A stretch of DNA of 55,126 nucleotides from positions 1-55,126 of the forward strand of contig NZ_MSPW01000016.1 in the NCBI RefSeq assembly GCF_001955655.1, in the 5' to 3' direction. The position numbers and the translations under genes were made by a program. This DNA comes from Viridibacillus arenosi. Lineage in GTDB: Bacteria; Bacillota; Bacilli; Bacillales_A; Planococcaceae. Shown here in pieces: positions 1-8,397 of this stretch; position 1 is the stretch's first letter, and every line of letters starts with the position of its first letter. The notes below the pieces were generated by a model, which saw only the letters and a program-made list of their open reading frames with translations, did no database searches and had not been told where the DNA came from.

Positions 1-95
1 ACAAAATTGTGAAAAGGCTTTCATTTTTATTATAAAAAATTAAAAATAGAATTGAAAAAAGAAATAAATATGTGCTATTTTATTTGTGTACCAAT

Positions 96-142
96 TAGAC
101 AACTTGTTGTACAAGTTAAATGGTTTATATAAGAGTTGTCTA
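96..142 (+). promoter_or_regulatory. deoD promoter with paired operator-like sites
   Basis: A candidate -35 (TTGTTG, 104-109) and -10 (TATAAG, 128-133) are 18 bp apart. The 9-mer TAGACAACT lies at 96-104 and its inverse AGTTGTCTA at 134-142, so the two copies bracket the promoter. A separate dyad with 7-bp arms (AACTTGT/ACAAGTT, 101-117) overlaps the -35. The same AGTTGTCTA recurs at 1000-1008 before the MFS gene. TAGACAACT is also the right half of the Bacillus NagR (GntR family) operator as I remember it, which suggests that the GntR regulator downstream acts here. Binding is inferred. Confidence 0.5.
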
Positions 143-242
143 TTTACTTCCTTGAAATGAAAACGCATTAATAATTCCAAGGAAATAGAGCACCTTAGTT
201 TAGAACCTACTTAAAAAACTTATTTAAAAGGAGACTTATTCA

Positions 243-962
243 ATGAGTACAAAGCACAAAGAAACACCACACATAAAACCTAATGGAGTAGAAATTGCAG
301 AAACAATCCTATTACCAGGGGATCCATTACGAGCTAAATTTATTGCAGATAATTTTTTAGAAGATGTAGTTCAGTTCAATGAAGTGCGTGGCATGCTTGG
401 ATATACAGGTACTTTTAAAGGGAAAAAAATCTCTGTAATGGGTACAGGTATGGGAACTGCTAGTATTGGTATCTATTCTTGGGAGTTAATAAATGTTTTC
501 GGCGTTAAAAACTTAATTCGTATTGGGTCTGCGGGTTCAATTCAAGATGACCTAAACTTATATGATATTGTGTTTGCAATGGGATCTGCGACAGATTCTA
601 ATTACGCACACCAATTTAATCTACCAGGTCATTATTCAATTACTGCATCATATGAATTACTTGAAAAAGCTAAGAAGGTAGCTGATGAAAAAGGATATCC
701 AGTTCGCATTGGGAATGTTCTTGCTAGTGATGTCTTCTACAATGCTGATCCAACAGCAATGGAGCGATGGAGTAAAATGGGCATTTTATGTGCAGAAATG
801 GAGTCTGCTGCACTTTACATGAATGCTGCGCAAGCAGGTGTAAATGCTCTTTGTATCTTAACAATTAGTGACCATATCTTCAAACATGAAAAAACAACGC
901 AATTAGAAAGACAAACAGCATTTACTAAAATGATGGAAATTGCATTGGAACTTGCTGAATAA
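243..962 (+). CDS. deoD: Purine nucleoside phosphorylase, DeoD (hexameric) type
   Basis: The product is a cytosolic enzyme that splits purine (deoxy)nucleosides with phosphate to free base and (deoxy)ribose-1-phosphate, for purine salvage. At 239 aa it has normal family length. Visible family landmarks are LPGDPLRAKF (24-33), RGMLGYTG (49-56), the phosphate-binding MGTGMG (66-71), GSAGS (95-99), EMESAAL (185-191) and the catalytic Asp in TISDH (D210). An AAAAGGAG ribosome binding site precedes the ATG. The gene is the first of a short unidirectional run with an MFS transporter and a GntR regulator, which suggests uptake or export of purine compounds coupled to their cleavage. A hairpin follows the gene, so cotranscription with the transporter may be partial. 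Confidence 0.95.
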   Translation: MSTKHKETPHIKPNGVEIAETILLPGDPLRAKFIADNFLEDVVQFNEVRGMLGYTGTFKGKKISVMGTGMGTASIGIYSWELINVFGVKNLIRIGSAGSIQDDLNLYDIVFAMGSATDSNYAHQFNLPGHYSITASYELLEKAKKVADEKGYPVRIGNVLASDVFYNADPTAMERWSKMGILCAEMESAALYMNAAQAGVNALCILTISDHIFKHEKTTQLERQTAFTKMMEIALELAE

Positions 963-983
963 ATAAACTCTATTAACAATTGA

Positions 984-1034
984 AGTCTGTGGGAAAGGAA
1001 GTTGTCTATTTTCCCTCATTCTCACAGACTCTTT
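984..1034 (+). terminator. Hairpin between deoD and MFS gene (terminator or attenuator)
   Basis: Arms AGTCTGTG (984-991) and CACAGACT (1023-1030) enclose a second pairing GGGAAA/TTTCCC. The tail CTTTC is weak for a Rho-independent terminator, so read-through is likely. The loop contains the operator-like AGTTGTCTA (1000-1008). Confidence 0.5.
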
Positions 1035-1088
1035 CATTGACAAAAAAATCTAGAAAAAAATTAATATTTCGAGAAGGAGAGCGCTAAA

Positions 1089-2420
1089 ATGGAAGCAATA
1101 AATAATAATGCATCTGAAAATCAAAACTTTAATGCAAAAAAAGCCGTACCTGTTATACTGTTTTTCTTCCTTTTTGCCTTGATTATTGATAATTCGTTTA
1201 AACTTGTATCTATAGACATCGCAAAAGACCTTGGAATATCAGCAACTACAGTTAGTTGGCAAGCAACATTAGCAGGTCTAGTAATTGGTATTGGGGCAGT
1301 AGTTTATGCTTCGTTAGCAGACTCAATTAATATCCGTACGCTTTTAAGTGCTGGTATTATTTTTATCTGTGTCGGATCATTAGTTGGATATCTATTTAAA
1401 GACAATTTTGCAATGATTCTTTTTGGACGAATTATTCAAACAGCTGGTTTAGCATCTGCTGAAACATTGTATGTTATTTATGTTACGAAGCACTTACCTA
1501 AAGAGGAACAAAAGAAGTTCTTAGGATTAAGTACAGCTAGCTATGCAATGTCAATGTTAATTGGTTCTTTAACAGGTGGATTTATTTCGACTTACTTACA
1601 CTGGACAACTTTATTCTTAATTGCTTTATTATCAATCGTTATCCTTCCATTCATCTTGAAGTTATTACCTAAGGAAGAGTCTAGGAAGGTTAATGTTGAT
1701 GTAATTGGATTATTCTTAATCGCAGCAATTGCTACAACAGTTATGTTATATATTTCAGACTTTAACTGGCTATACCTAATCGGTTTTGCAGTTGCGTTGG
1801 TACTATTCTTAACTTATATCAATAAAAGCTCAAAAGCTTTAATTGATGCATCTTTCTTCAAAAACCAATATTTCATTCGTACGCTACCAATTGTATTTAT
1901 TATTTACTCAGTACAATTAGGTTATATTTTCGTCTTCCCATTCATTTTAGAGGGGATATATGATTTAAAGTTAGATATGATTTCACTGTTATTAATTCCA
2001 GGTTATGTGGCGTCAGTTATCGTTGGTTCCCTTTCTGGTAAAATTGGACAGGTATTAAGCAGTAAACAAGCAACGATGATGGCATTACTTGGTATCGCAG
2101 TTGCGTTATTAATTCCAGGATTATTTACTGAAAGCAATGTTGTTATCTATGTACTTTCTATGATTATATTCTCAGGTTCATTCGCGTTAATGTATGCACC
2201 TTTACTTGATACTTGTCTTAGCACGATTCCTAAAGAAAAATCCGGAACAGCAATTGGTTTCTACAACTTAACAATCAATGTATCTGGTTCTATCGGTATT
2301 GCTTACACTGCAGCAATGCTTGATAAAACAGAAATTTCAACTATTCTAATTACCCTTTCAATTATTGTAGTTGCTGCTTTTGGTTTGTACTGGGTGTTAT
2401 TAAAAAAATTAGCGAAATAA
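1089..2420 (+). CDS. MFS transporter, DHA2/TetK-like
   Basis: This is a polytopic membrane protein of 443 aa with roughly 12-14 hydrophobic segments, the length range of the TetK/TetL branch of the major facilitator superfamily. Recognisable features are the D-I-A-x-D-L-G pattern after the first membrane segment, the LADSINIRTLL loop (MFS motif A position) and GRIIQTAGLA (DHA motif). An AGAAGGAGAG ribosome binding site precedes the ATG. It lies between deoD and a GntR regulator, so a nucleoside, base or related metabolite is a reasonable substrate guess. The fold resemblance is to drug exporters and the sequence does not decide direction or substrate. Confidence 0.8.
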   Translation: MEAINNNASENQNFNAKKAVPVILFFFLFALIIDNSFKLVSIDIAKDLGISATTVSWQATLAGLVIGIGAVVYASLADSINIRTLLSAGIIFICVGSLVGYLFKDNFAMILFGRIIQTAGLASAETLYVIYVTKHLPKEEQKKFLGLSTASYAMSMLIGSLTGGFISTYLHWTTLFLIALLSIVILPFILKLLPKEESRKVNVDVIGLFLIAAIATTVMLYISDFNWLYLIGFAVALVLFLTYINKSSKALIDASFFKNQYFIRTLPIVFIIYSVQLGYIFVFPFILEGIYDLKLDMISLLLIPGYVASVIVGSLSGKIGQVLSSKQATMMALLGIAVALLIPGLFTESNVVIYVLSMIIFSGSFALMYAPLLDTCLSTIPKEKSGTAIGFYNLTINVSGSIGIAYTAAMLDKTEISTILITLSIIVVAAFGLYWVLLKKLAK

Positions 2421-2444
2421 AATGAATATAAATCTTTCTTGTGA

Positions 2445-2478
2445 ATGTGTCACAGTAAAATCTGTGACACATTTTTTA
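2445..2478 (+). terminator. Rho-independent terminator after MFS gene
   Basis: A perfect 11-bp stem, ATGTGTCACAG/CTGTGACACAT, has loop TAAAAT and is followed by a T run. It separates the MFS gene from the GntR gene, which has its own TATAAT (-10) at 2526-2531. Confidence 0.9.
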
Positions 2479-2595
2479 CTATATATTTGAGGGATCAGAA
2501 GATTTAGTAAGCTTAAAATAAATGTTATAATACATATTAGAGGAAATAATTAGATGATGGTCCATGATCTGAAAATAGTATAGGTGTGTGAGAAG

Positions 2596-3336
2596 ATGGA
2601 ATTCAAAATCGCAAACATGCAAGAAAGAAAAAAACCATTATATATTAATGTGTATGATGAATTGTATAAGCTAATTATGAATGGTACGTTTTTGCCAGAA
2701 AGCAAATTGCCAGCCGAGCCTGAATTAGCAAAAATGTTCAAGGTCAGTAGAATGACATTAAGGCAGGCTCTTTCTCTTTTACAAGATGATGGATTGCTGA
2801 AAAGAGTACACGGTAAAGGGAATTACATTGCAAAGATTTCAAAGAATAATCCCAAAATTGGCTTAGAGAAAATAGGGAATCCTATATATAAATCTCATAC
2901 GAAACAAATTGACGATGTTGAGATGAGTTTTAGAATTGATTTGGATAGTGAATATACTCAGCAAGTATTATGTAGGAAATCTGCAGCAGTTGTTGCATTT
3001 GAGCGTTGGTATAAGAGTGAAGGTGAAGTTGTAGCGTATTCCTTTACTTTTATGGCAATTGAAGCAATATCTGAATTGAATTTAGATTTACAAGATAATG
3101 ATCAATTATTGGAAATGCTTGAAACTCGAATTTATGAGCTTGCGAATAGATCTACAACTGACATAAAGCGTTCCAGTTCTGTTAATTCTTCATCACAGAA
3201 ACATAAAGTAGTTGGTGGAGAAGACTGTGATTTATTATTAGAGAGTGTTTTTATTCATGAGGAATATCCATTAGTTTATAATAAATACTATATACCTAAA
3301 GAATTTAGTCATTTAAGAATAAATGCTGTGAAGTAA
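2596..3336 (+). CDS. GntR family regulator with UTRA effector domain
   Basis: The product is a DNA-binding repressor of the HutC/NagR type, 246 aa. The N-terminal winged helix (about residues 14-80) shows the family patterns PLYINVYDEL, SKLPAEPELAKMF, VSRMTLRQAL and L..DGLLKRVHGKGNY. The C-terminal half fits a UTRA ligand-binding domain, with LCRKSAAVVAFERWY and the closing YNKYYIPKEF. I chose the ATG at 2596 because AGGTG lies nine bases upstream; a GTG at 2584 has no such site. The repeated TAGACAACT sites at deoD and before the MFS gene are candidate operators. The ligand is probably a metabolite handled by those two genes, and this is inference. Confidence 0.85.
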   Translation: MEFKIANMQERKKPLYINVYDELYKLIMNGTFLPESKLPAEPELAKMFKVSRMTLRQALSLLQDDGLLKRVHGKGNYIAKISKNNPKIGLEKIGNPIYKSHTKQIDDVEMSFRIDLDSEYTQQVLCRKSAAVVAFERWYKSEGEVVAYSFTFMAIEAISELNLDLQDNDQLLEMLETRIYELANRSTTDIKRSSSVNSSSQKHKVVGGEDCDLLLESVFIHEEYPLVYNKYYIPKEFSHLRINAVK

Positions 3337-3343
3337 AATGATA

Positions 3344-3377
3344 AGCCTCTGTAAGAAACTTACAGAGGCTATTTTTT
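3344..3377. terminator. Bidirectional terminator between gntR and FNT gene
   Basis: A 12-bp stem AGCCTCTGTAAG/CTTACAGAGGCT with a 3-base loop is followed by a T run on the plus strand. It serves the converging GntR and formate/nitrite channel genes. Confidence 0.9.
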
Positions 3378-4161
3378 ATTCATTATCTTCTATAAATGGT
3401 TTGTTTACATAGTAGTACATGGAGGCCATAAACAATGTTCCTCCGATAAGATTGCCGATTGTGACAGGAATAATATTATGGACAATTCCAGCTATAGTAA
3501 CTGCATCTGGATGTTGAGTTGCAATTGAAATTGAAAAGGTAACTAAATTGGCAATACTATGTTCATATCCAGAAATAAAAAAACAAAAAACAAATAATAT
3601 CATCATGGCTATTTTTGGTCCATCGCCCTTAACTGAATAAGGAAGGAAAAAGGCAAGGCAAACAAGCCAGTTACAAAGAACGCCACGGAAGAACAATTCA
3701 AATGTTGGCACTAATGTCTTTCCCTTTGCAACACTAACTAAAAAACTATTTACCGAAGGATCATTGAAAAGTCCAGTAGCATATATCAACAATGCAAAAA
3801 GAATGGCACCGAGGAAATTTCCGACGTAACTATATGCCCAAAGCTTGCCTACATCCTTCCAGGCCATCTGCTTGCGTAAGGCAGCATATGTATAGTAAAA
3901 GGTATCACCAGTGAACAAGTCGCCACCACCATAATAAATCATGATAATCGCCACCCCGAAAGTCATAGCTGCAACCGGATAGGCAAATGGAGAATGTTCT
4001 AGGTAAAAGAAATTACCAGTTTTAAACGCTACAATCACACCAAAGCCAATGAACAAACTCGCAAGGATTGCTCTTAAGAGGTAAATGATAGAACTATGAC
4101 GGTGAATAAATAATCGTTTTAATGCCAATGCTTCTATCTTTGATAATGGTTCTTTTTCCAA
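3376..4161 (-). CDS. Formate/nitrite transporter (FNT) family channel
   Basis: This 261-aa pentamer-forming membrane channel of the FocA/NirC/FdhC family moves small monovalent anions such as formate or nitrite. Family signatures are clear: GGGDLFTGDTF in place of the usual AELFTG region, RGVLCNWLVCLA and GYEHSIANL, with six hydrophobic segments. The start is TTG (4159-4161 complement), supported by GGTGA six bases upstream. The gene is isolated, faces gntR across a shared terminator, and has no formate dehydrogenase or nitrite reductase beside it, so the physiological anion cannot be named. A small dyad AGATTGG/CCAATCT (4187-4206) sits in its leader region. Confidence 0.9.
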   Translation of the reverse strand: MEKEPLSKIEALALKRLFIHRHSSIIYLLRAILASLFIGFGVIVAFKTGNFFYLEHSPFAYPVAAMTFGVAIIMIYYGGGDLFTGDTFYYTYAALRKQMAWKDVGKLWAYSYVGNFLGAILFALLIYATGLFNDPSVNSFLVSVAKGKTLVPTFELFFRGVLCNWLVCLAFFLPYSVKGDGPKIAMMILFVFCFFISGYEHSIANLVTFSISIATQHPDAVTIAGIVHNIIPVTIGNLIGGTLFMASMYYYVNKPFIEDNE

Positions 4162-4582
4162 TTGAAATCACCACGCTATTTAGTATAGATTGGATTTTGC
4201 CAATCTTTTTTACTCGTTTAGTATCTAATTTGTCGGCGCAACTTACGGTAACGCGAATTTTGTCGTTATGTAGAACTATTATTAACAATTAGGGTTGGAT
4301 TTTATGCATGAAGGATTATTCCAGAGATAATTAAATAGAGGACAAGATTTGATTTTGTTCTTTTTAGTTAATTAAGAAATGCAATATAAAATAAAAATAA
4401 ATTCACTCTTACTAAATGAAGTTGTTTAATCAAAAATCTTTCAATTTAAATGGGATTCTTATCAATTACAATCAAAAACACCCTGTTCAAAATGAAATTT
4501 TTTGAACAGGGTGTTTTTTGATATAGTATAGTGTCCAAATCACAATATCTTTCCTTATATAAAAGAAGTGATTTTTAACATT
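4162..4582. other. Intergenic region with bidirectional terminator
   Basis: The 421-bp gap holds the leader of the FNT gene (dyad at 4187-4206) and a strong terminator at 4474-4519. I see no coding frame with a ribosome binding site. The 64-codon minus-strand frame here overlaps the FNT N-terminus and is not convincing. Confidence 0.6.
4474..4519. terminator. Bidirectional terminator
   Basis: A long A/T-flanked hairpin has arms AACACCCTGTTCAAA and TTTGAACAGGGTGTT, with A and T tracts on both sides. It serves the minus-strand DHA2 transporter that ends at 4583. Confidence 0.85.
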
Positions 4583-6007
4583 TTACTTATTTTTTGACGG
4601 CGTAAACAAGGTGAAAACAAGGGCTATAATAGCTAAAATTGTCATGAAATAATAAGCATCACTTGAGCCTAAAATGGAAGCAGCTGTTCGAATCATATCA
4701 GAACTAGCGCCTGAATTCTCCTGCACTATTGTAAGGGCATGGTCTGCAGACTGCGCAGTATAAATTGTAATTACTACCGCAGTTCCGATTGCTCCGGCTA
4801 ATTGGCGAACGGTATTATTGACCGCCGAGCCATGTGTTCCAAGTTCTTTTGGTAACGCATTAAGCCCTGCAGTATTCAAAGGCATTGTGAGAAAGCTTAA
4901 ACCAATGCGAAGGAAAATCGTCCGGATCATTAAATACAAATACGTTGTTGATTCTGTTAAATCTGTCACAGCCCACATGGAAGGAATAATAAACATTAGA
5001 CCAACAATAAACAAAGGCTTTGCACCAAATCGGTCATATAATTTACCAGTAACAGGTGACATAAAAGCATTCACGAGTGCCCCAGGTAATAACAATAGTC
5101 CAGCATCAAATGCTGTGAAACCTCGGCCGTTTTGTAAATAAATTGGAAGTAAAATCATATCCGCATACATTATTATCGTAATTAACACGTTTATCAGAGA
5201 AGTTGCTGTAAATACTTTATTTTTAAAGACAGATAAATTTAACAAGGGATCCTCTGAATAGAATTGTCGAATACAGAAAACAGCTGTAATAATCAACCCT
5301 AATACTAATGAAAGAATTACAACTACATCGCCCCAACCTTTACTGCCAGCATAACTAAAACCATATAAAACCAAACCAAATCCAATCGTTGATAAGATAA
5401 CACTGAACACATCCAGCTTAGCCTTAGATGTTTCCGATACATTCATTAAATATTTCAATGCAAGTAAAATAACGATTACTACAAGCACAGATAGTCCTAT
5501 AAATAACCAACGCCAAGAATAATATTCAATGACAAAACCTGATAACGTTGGTGCAATGGCAGGCGCGAAAATTATTGCTAAACCTAATAGTCCCATGATA
5601 CTGCCGCGTTTTTCAACGGGGAAAATAACCAACACGACTCCCATCATTAGAGGCATTATTATCCCAGCACCTGCAGCTTGAATCATACGTCCAGCTAAAA
5701 GTACGCCAAAGCTTGGTGCCAAAGCACAGATGATAGAACCAATTAATAAAAGTAGCATTGCGCTCAAAAATAACTGACGAGTCGTAAAACGTTTCATTAA
5801 ATAAGCAGTTGTTGGTACTAACACCCCATTAACGAGCATAAATCCTGTTGCAAGCCATTGTATCGTCGTTGCCGAAACATTAAAAATGTCCATTAAACTA
5901 CTTAAGGCAACATTTAATAAAGTCTGATTCAATGTAGATAAAAAACAACCAAGAATTAAAACCGTTAATAATATTCCTTTATTGATTTCTTTATTCGTTT
6001 GTAGCAT
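4583..6007 (-). CDS. DHA2 family (EmrB/QacA-like) multidrug MFS transporter
   Basis: This 474-aa protein has about 14 predicted membrane segments, typical of proton-driven DHA2 drug exporters in the Bacillus LmrB/YhcA group. Visible motifs are LNQTLLNVALSSLM in the first segment, TTIQWLATGFMLVNGVLVP, the FTTRQLFL loop, GRMIQAAGAGI (motif C region) and FAPAIAPTLSGFV. It is transcribed divergently from a TetR regulator at 6174, the standard arrangement of a regulated efflux pump. A second pump of the same family with its own TetR gene lies at 29061-30500 and shares many of these stretches, so the two are paralogues. The substrate is unknown. Confidence 0.9.
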   Translation of the reverse strand: MLQTNKEINKGILLTVLILGCFLSTLNQTLLNVALSSLMDIFNVSATTIQWLATGFMLVNGVLVPTTAYLMKRFTTRQLFLSAMLLLLIGSIICALAPSFGVLLAGRMIQAAGAGIIMPLMMGVVLVIFPVEKRGSIMGLLGLAIIFAPAIAPTLSGFVIEYYSWRWLFIGLSVLVVIVILLALKYLMNVSETSKAKLDVFSVILSTIGFGLVLYGFSYAGSKGWGDVVVILSLVLGLIITAVFCIRQFYSEDPLLNLSVFKNKVFTATSLINVLITIIMYADMILLPIYLQNGRGFTAFDAGLLLLPGALVNAFMSPVTGKLYDRFGAKPLFIVGLMFIIPSMWAVTDLTESTTYLYLMIRTIFLRIGLSFLTMPLNTAGLNALPKELGTHGSAVNNTVRQLAGAIGTAVVITIYTAQSADHALTIVQENSGASSDMIRTAASILGSSDAYYFMTILAIIALVFTLFTPSKNK

Positions 6008-6034
6008 TTATGAAATCCTCTCTTTATTGCTTAA

Positions 6035-6163
6035 TTGACACATAGTCGATAAAATATATGATAACAGTATTAAAATAAGTTGCCTATTCACAATATTAAT
6101 GAATTTGTCGACTAAACAACGAAATAATAATTTTTGTTGATTAAATAAATGATAATCGATAAA
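6035..6163 (+). promoter_or_regulatory. tetR/DHA2 divergent control region
   Basis: A plus-strand promoter can be read as TTGACA (6035-6040), 16 bp spacer and TATGAT (6057-6062). TCGATAAA lies inside the spacer (6046-6053) and again at 6156-6163 just before the tetR ribosome binding site, with GTCGAC at 6107-6112 between them. These TCGA-centred sites are candidate TetR operators for autoregulation and pump control. Confidence 0.4.
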
Positions 6164-6173
6164 GAGGGATAAA

Positions 6174-6728
6174 ATGTCTATGCATAAAAAACAAGATCCA
6201 CGTGCATTGCGCTCTAAAAAAATGATGAAAGATGCGGTATTTTCGTTACTTTCCGAAAATCAGGATGTTGCTCAACTGACTGTACAAAAAATTACAAATC
6301 GTGCGGAGCTCAATCGTGCCACGTTTTATTTACATTATGAGGATATTAACGATTTGATAAGTCAAATTGTACAAGAAATCTTCGACGAACTGTCGTTGAA
6401 AACTGAACCATTACTCCAAATAAAGAATTTAGATAAGCAGGAATATTTGCTGGGATTTTTAGATTATATATATGAATATCGGAAAATTTTTGCTGTATTT
6501 ATAGGGCACACCGAGTTCAAAAACAGCTTATTTGAATTTTTGAAAAATGTAATACACATGCGACGTAGTGAAAGAAACATTGCCACTACAGAGAATACTG
6601 TAGCTTTGGAGATCATTGCAGCCTCTCTTTTAGGAATTATTAATTGGTGGATAAAGGATGGAATTCAATATAGTTCAGAATACGTTGCTAAACAAATTAC
6701 CTCAATGTACAAAAAGAAGCCGTTATAA
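6174..6728 (+). CDS. TetR/AcrR family regulator of adjacent DHA2 pump
   Basis: This 184-aa DNA-binding repressor has its helix-turn-helix at about residues 13-60: ALRSKKMMKDAVFSLL, TVQKITNRAELNRATFYLHY, with the diagnostic recognition-helix pattern NRATFYLHYED. The C-terminal domain (about 80-180, with LGFLDYIYEYRKIFAVF and LGIINWWIKDG) matches the DhaS/YcgE-like ligand domain of TetR proteins. AAAGAGGGAT is the ribosome binding site. It is divergent from the DHA2 transporter, which it most likely represses. The ligand is not predictable. Confidence 0.88.
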   Translation: MSMHKKQDPRALRSKKMMKDAVFSLLSENQDVAQLTVQKITNRAELNRATFYLHYEDINDLISQIVQEIFDELSLKTEPLLQIKNLDKQEYLLGFLDYIYEYRKIFAVFIGHTEFKNSLFEFLKNVIHMRRSERNIATTENTVALEIIAASLLGIINWWIKDGIQYSSEYVAKQITSMYKKKPL

Positions 6729-6756
6729 GTCAAATACAACAATGAACAGTATATAC

Positions 6757-6786
6757 AAAAAGGCGCCAAGTAAATTGGCGCCTTTT
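6757..6786. terminator. Bidirectional terminator
   Basis: AAAAGGCGCCAA pairs with TTGGCGCCTTTT around a 5-base loop. It lies between the converging tetR and the 2TM-repeat gene. Confidence 0.9.
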
Positions 6787-6813
6787 CAGCATACAAATTG
6801 TTGTTCTCAATAA

Positions 6814-7464
6814 TTAATGTTCATTAATATCTTTGTAAATTTTCTTTTTATAGACATAAAAGTACATACTAAGTGGCCACCACATCACTAAAAAGATTGG
6901 GTAAATAGCCCATATTGTTCCAGGGGAGGAGACAAAATTTACTGTTATGAAAAAGATACTAATTAGTATGCTTGCGTAAATAGAAAACGCTACGAAAGTT
7001 CTTTTTTTAGCATGATATAAAGCTAATGGCCACCACATTATTAAGAAAGCAGGGTAAATAGCCCATGGATATTGTGGTGAGAGTGTAATGTTTAGTATTG
7101 AATAATAGATGATTGTGGTTGCACAGAATATAAGTGCGATTTTTATAGATTTAGCTTTTTCTCCTAAAATCATAAGAATAGGCCAACATATAATTGGATA
7201 AACAGCGTACAAAAACCATAAATGGTTTGGTGAATATAAATAATTTTCTATAATGAGGAAAGAAATCAACATAATACTACAGAAAATCGAATGTTGTTTG
7301 TACATTTTCTTAGACATGAAGTAAAGGGTAATTGGCCATAGAATAAGCAGTAAACTAGGATAAATAAACCAGATATCATCTGGTGATGTTATAAAATTGG
7401 TGATTACTAAAAATAGAATAGTCATAATACTACCAGCTGCGGCAAAACTAATGTAATTTTTCAT
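6814..7464 (-). CDS. Membrane protein of four tandem 2TM-type repeats
   Basis: This 216-aa protein is all membrane hairpins. The signature S-P-x-x-x-W-x-(I/L)-Y-P-x-x-L-(I/L)-x-W-P-(L/I)-x-x-Y starts at residues 27, 78, 129 and 180, an exact period of 51 residues, so the gene arose by tandem duplication of one two-helix unit. The unit resembles the small 2TM domain seen at the C-terminus of many bacterial signalling proteins. A fifth copy ends the neighbouring HAAS protein (about residue 104). GAGGT overlapping the upstream stop is its ribosome binding site, so it is translated in one operon with the PadR and HAAS genes. The function is unknown; a small membrane sensor or stress-related protein is possible. 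Confidence 0.75.
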   Translation of the reverse strand: MKNYISFAAAGSIMTILFLVITNFITSPDDIWFIYPSLLLILWPITLYFMSKKMYKQHSIFCSIMLISFLIIENYLYSPNHLWFLYAVYPIICWPILMILGEKAKSIKIALIFCATTIIYYSILNITLSPQYPWAIYPAFLIMWWPLALYHAKKRTFVAFSIYASILISIFFITVNFVSSPGTIWAIYPIFLVMWWPLSMYFYVYKKKIYKDINEH

Positions 7465-7476
7465 TTTCTATTTACC

Positions 7477-7875
7477 TCATTTCTTACGTGACCATACGAA
7501 GTACATTGATAGAGGCCACCATAAAATAGCGAAGATTGGATAGATTGCCCAAATTGTATTTGGAGTATAGTACAGGTTGATAAAAACAAAAAAGGCGATA
7601 ATTAAACCGCTTCCCCAAATGGAAAACTCTAAATTTAATCTAGCCATGTTTTTCTTGGCAGGCTGCTTCACACCTAATTCTTTTTTTAATTCTTCAATAT
7701 CTCCAAATTCAACTATGGCTTTATTAATTGCATCTTCTTCTTCCTTTCCATGTTCCATTAAATAGAACACTTTTTCTTCGAGATTTTGTATAATTTCTTG
7801 CTTAACCATCACTGTTTCGTTATTGCTAGGAATGTCCTTAAATAACTCATCAATATGATTTTTTAATTTCTTCAT
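7477..7875 (-). CDS. HAAS/DUF1700-like domain protein with C-terminal 2TM unit
   Basis: The N-terminal 75 residues of this 132-aa protein form a charged helical domain (LKNHIDELFKDI, EIIQNLEEKV, EEEDAINKAIVEFGD, EELKKELG). This is the pattern of the HAAS/DUF1700 or permease-prefix domains that accompany PadR regulators in Firmicutes. The remainder is a two-helix membrane hairpin ending in W-A-I-Y-P and W-W-P-L-S-M-Y-F, the same unit repeated four times in the next gene. The start at 7875 has GGAGGG six bases upstream and overlaps the padR stop as ATGA, which points to translational coupling. The longer frame to 7923 lacks a ribosome binding site. It is probably a membrane partner in PadR-linked signalling. 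Confidence 0.75.
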   Translation of the reverse strand: MKKLKNHIDELFKDIPSNNETVMVKQEIIQNLEEKVFYLMEHGKEEEDAINKAIVEFGDIEELKKELGVKQPAKKNMARLNLEFSIWGSGLIIAFFVFINLYYTPNTIWAIYPIFAILWWPLSMYFVWSRKK

Positions 7876-8201
7876 TCTAAACCCTCCATAAACAAGTTGA
7901 TAATTTCCTTTACTTCCGTCCATTCACTTACAAGCTCTTTTAGATATGCTTTTCCTAATGTGGTAATGCGGTAATACTTTCTTTTTCCTCCATGAGAGAT
8001 ATCACCATAATATGCTTCAATAAGTTCTCTTTTTTCTAATCGTTGAAACACTGCGTATAAAGTTGCTTCTTTAATTTGAAAACGATTATTTGTACGTAAA
8101 CTAATTTCCTGAGATATTTCATAACCATAGCGATCTTTCTCTAAAATCAGTCGTAAAATAATTGAATCCAAGTGTCCACGAATGATATCGCTTCTAACCA
8201 T
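7872..8201 (-). CDS. PadR family transcriptional regulator
   Basis: This short (109 aa) winged-helix repressor is of the PadR-s1 kind. Diagnostic parts are RGHLDSIILRLILE, DRYGYEISQEI, the recognition segment IKEATLYAVFQRLEKRELI and the wing GGKRKYYRITTLGKAYL, followed by one dimerisation helix. AGGTGA precedes the ATG. It is the first gene of a three-gene minus-strand operon with the HAAS protein (ATGA overlap) and the four-repeat membrane protein. PadR genes next to HAAS-type membrane proteins usually control their own operon, and that is expected here. Confidence 0.9.
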   Translation of the reverse strand: MVRSDIIRGHLDSIILRLILEKDRYGYEISQEISLRTNNRFQIKEATLYAVFQRLEKRELIEAYYGDISHGGKRKYYRITTLGKAYLKELVSEWTEVKEIINLFMEGLE

Positions 8202-8351
8202 AAGTCACCTACTTAGATGTTATTGTTCTACCTGATAGAGTAATGTTAGCAAAAAGTACTCTGCCTGTCAAAGTAATTTTATAAAAAGAATTTTTATAGA
8301 TGTATTCGATACTAGGAGTACTATATGAACAAGTCTTTAAACGGTTTTTAT

Positions 8352-8393
8352 ACAAAAAAAACTGAAACAAAACCATGGAGGTATTGTTTCAGT
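8352..8393 (-). terminator. Terminator after MocR gene
   Basis: On the minus strand ACTGAAACAA pairs with TTGTTTCAGT and is followed by an eight-T run. It lies just past the stop at 8398. Confidence 0.85.
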
Positions 8394-8397
8394 AACA

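Noticed and set aside
4094..4288. 64-codon minus-strand frame overlapping the FNT gene start
   Set aside because: It overlaps the N-terminus of a clear FNT gene in another frame and has no initiation site.
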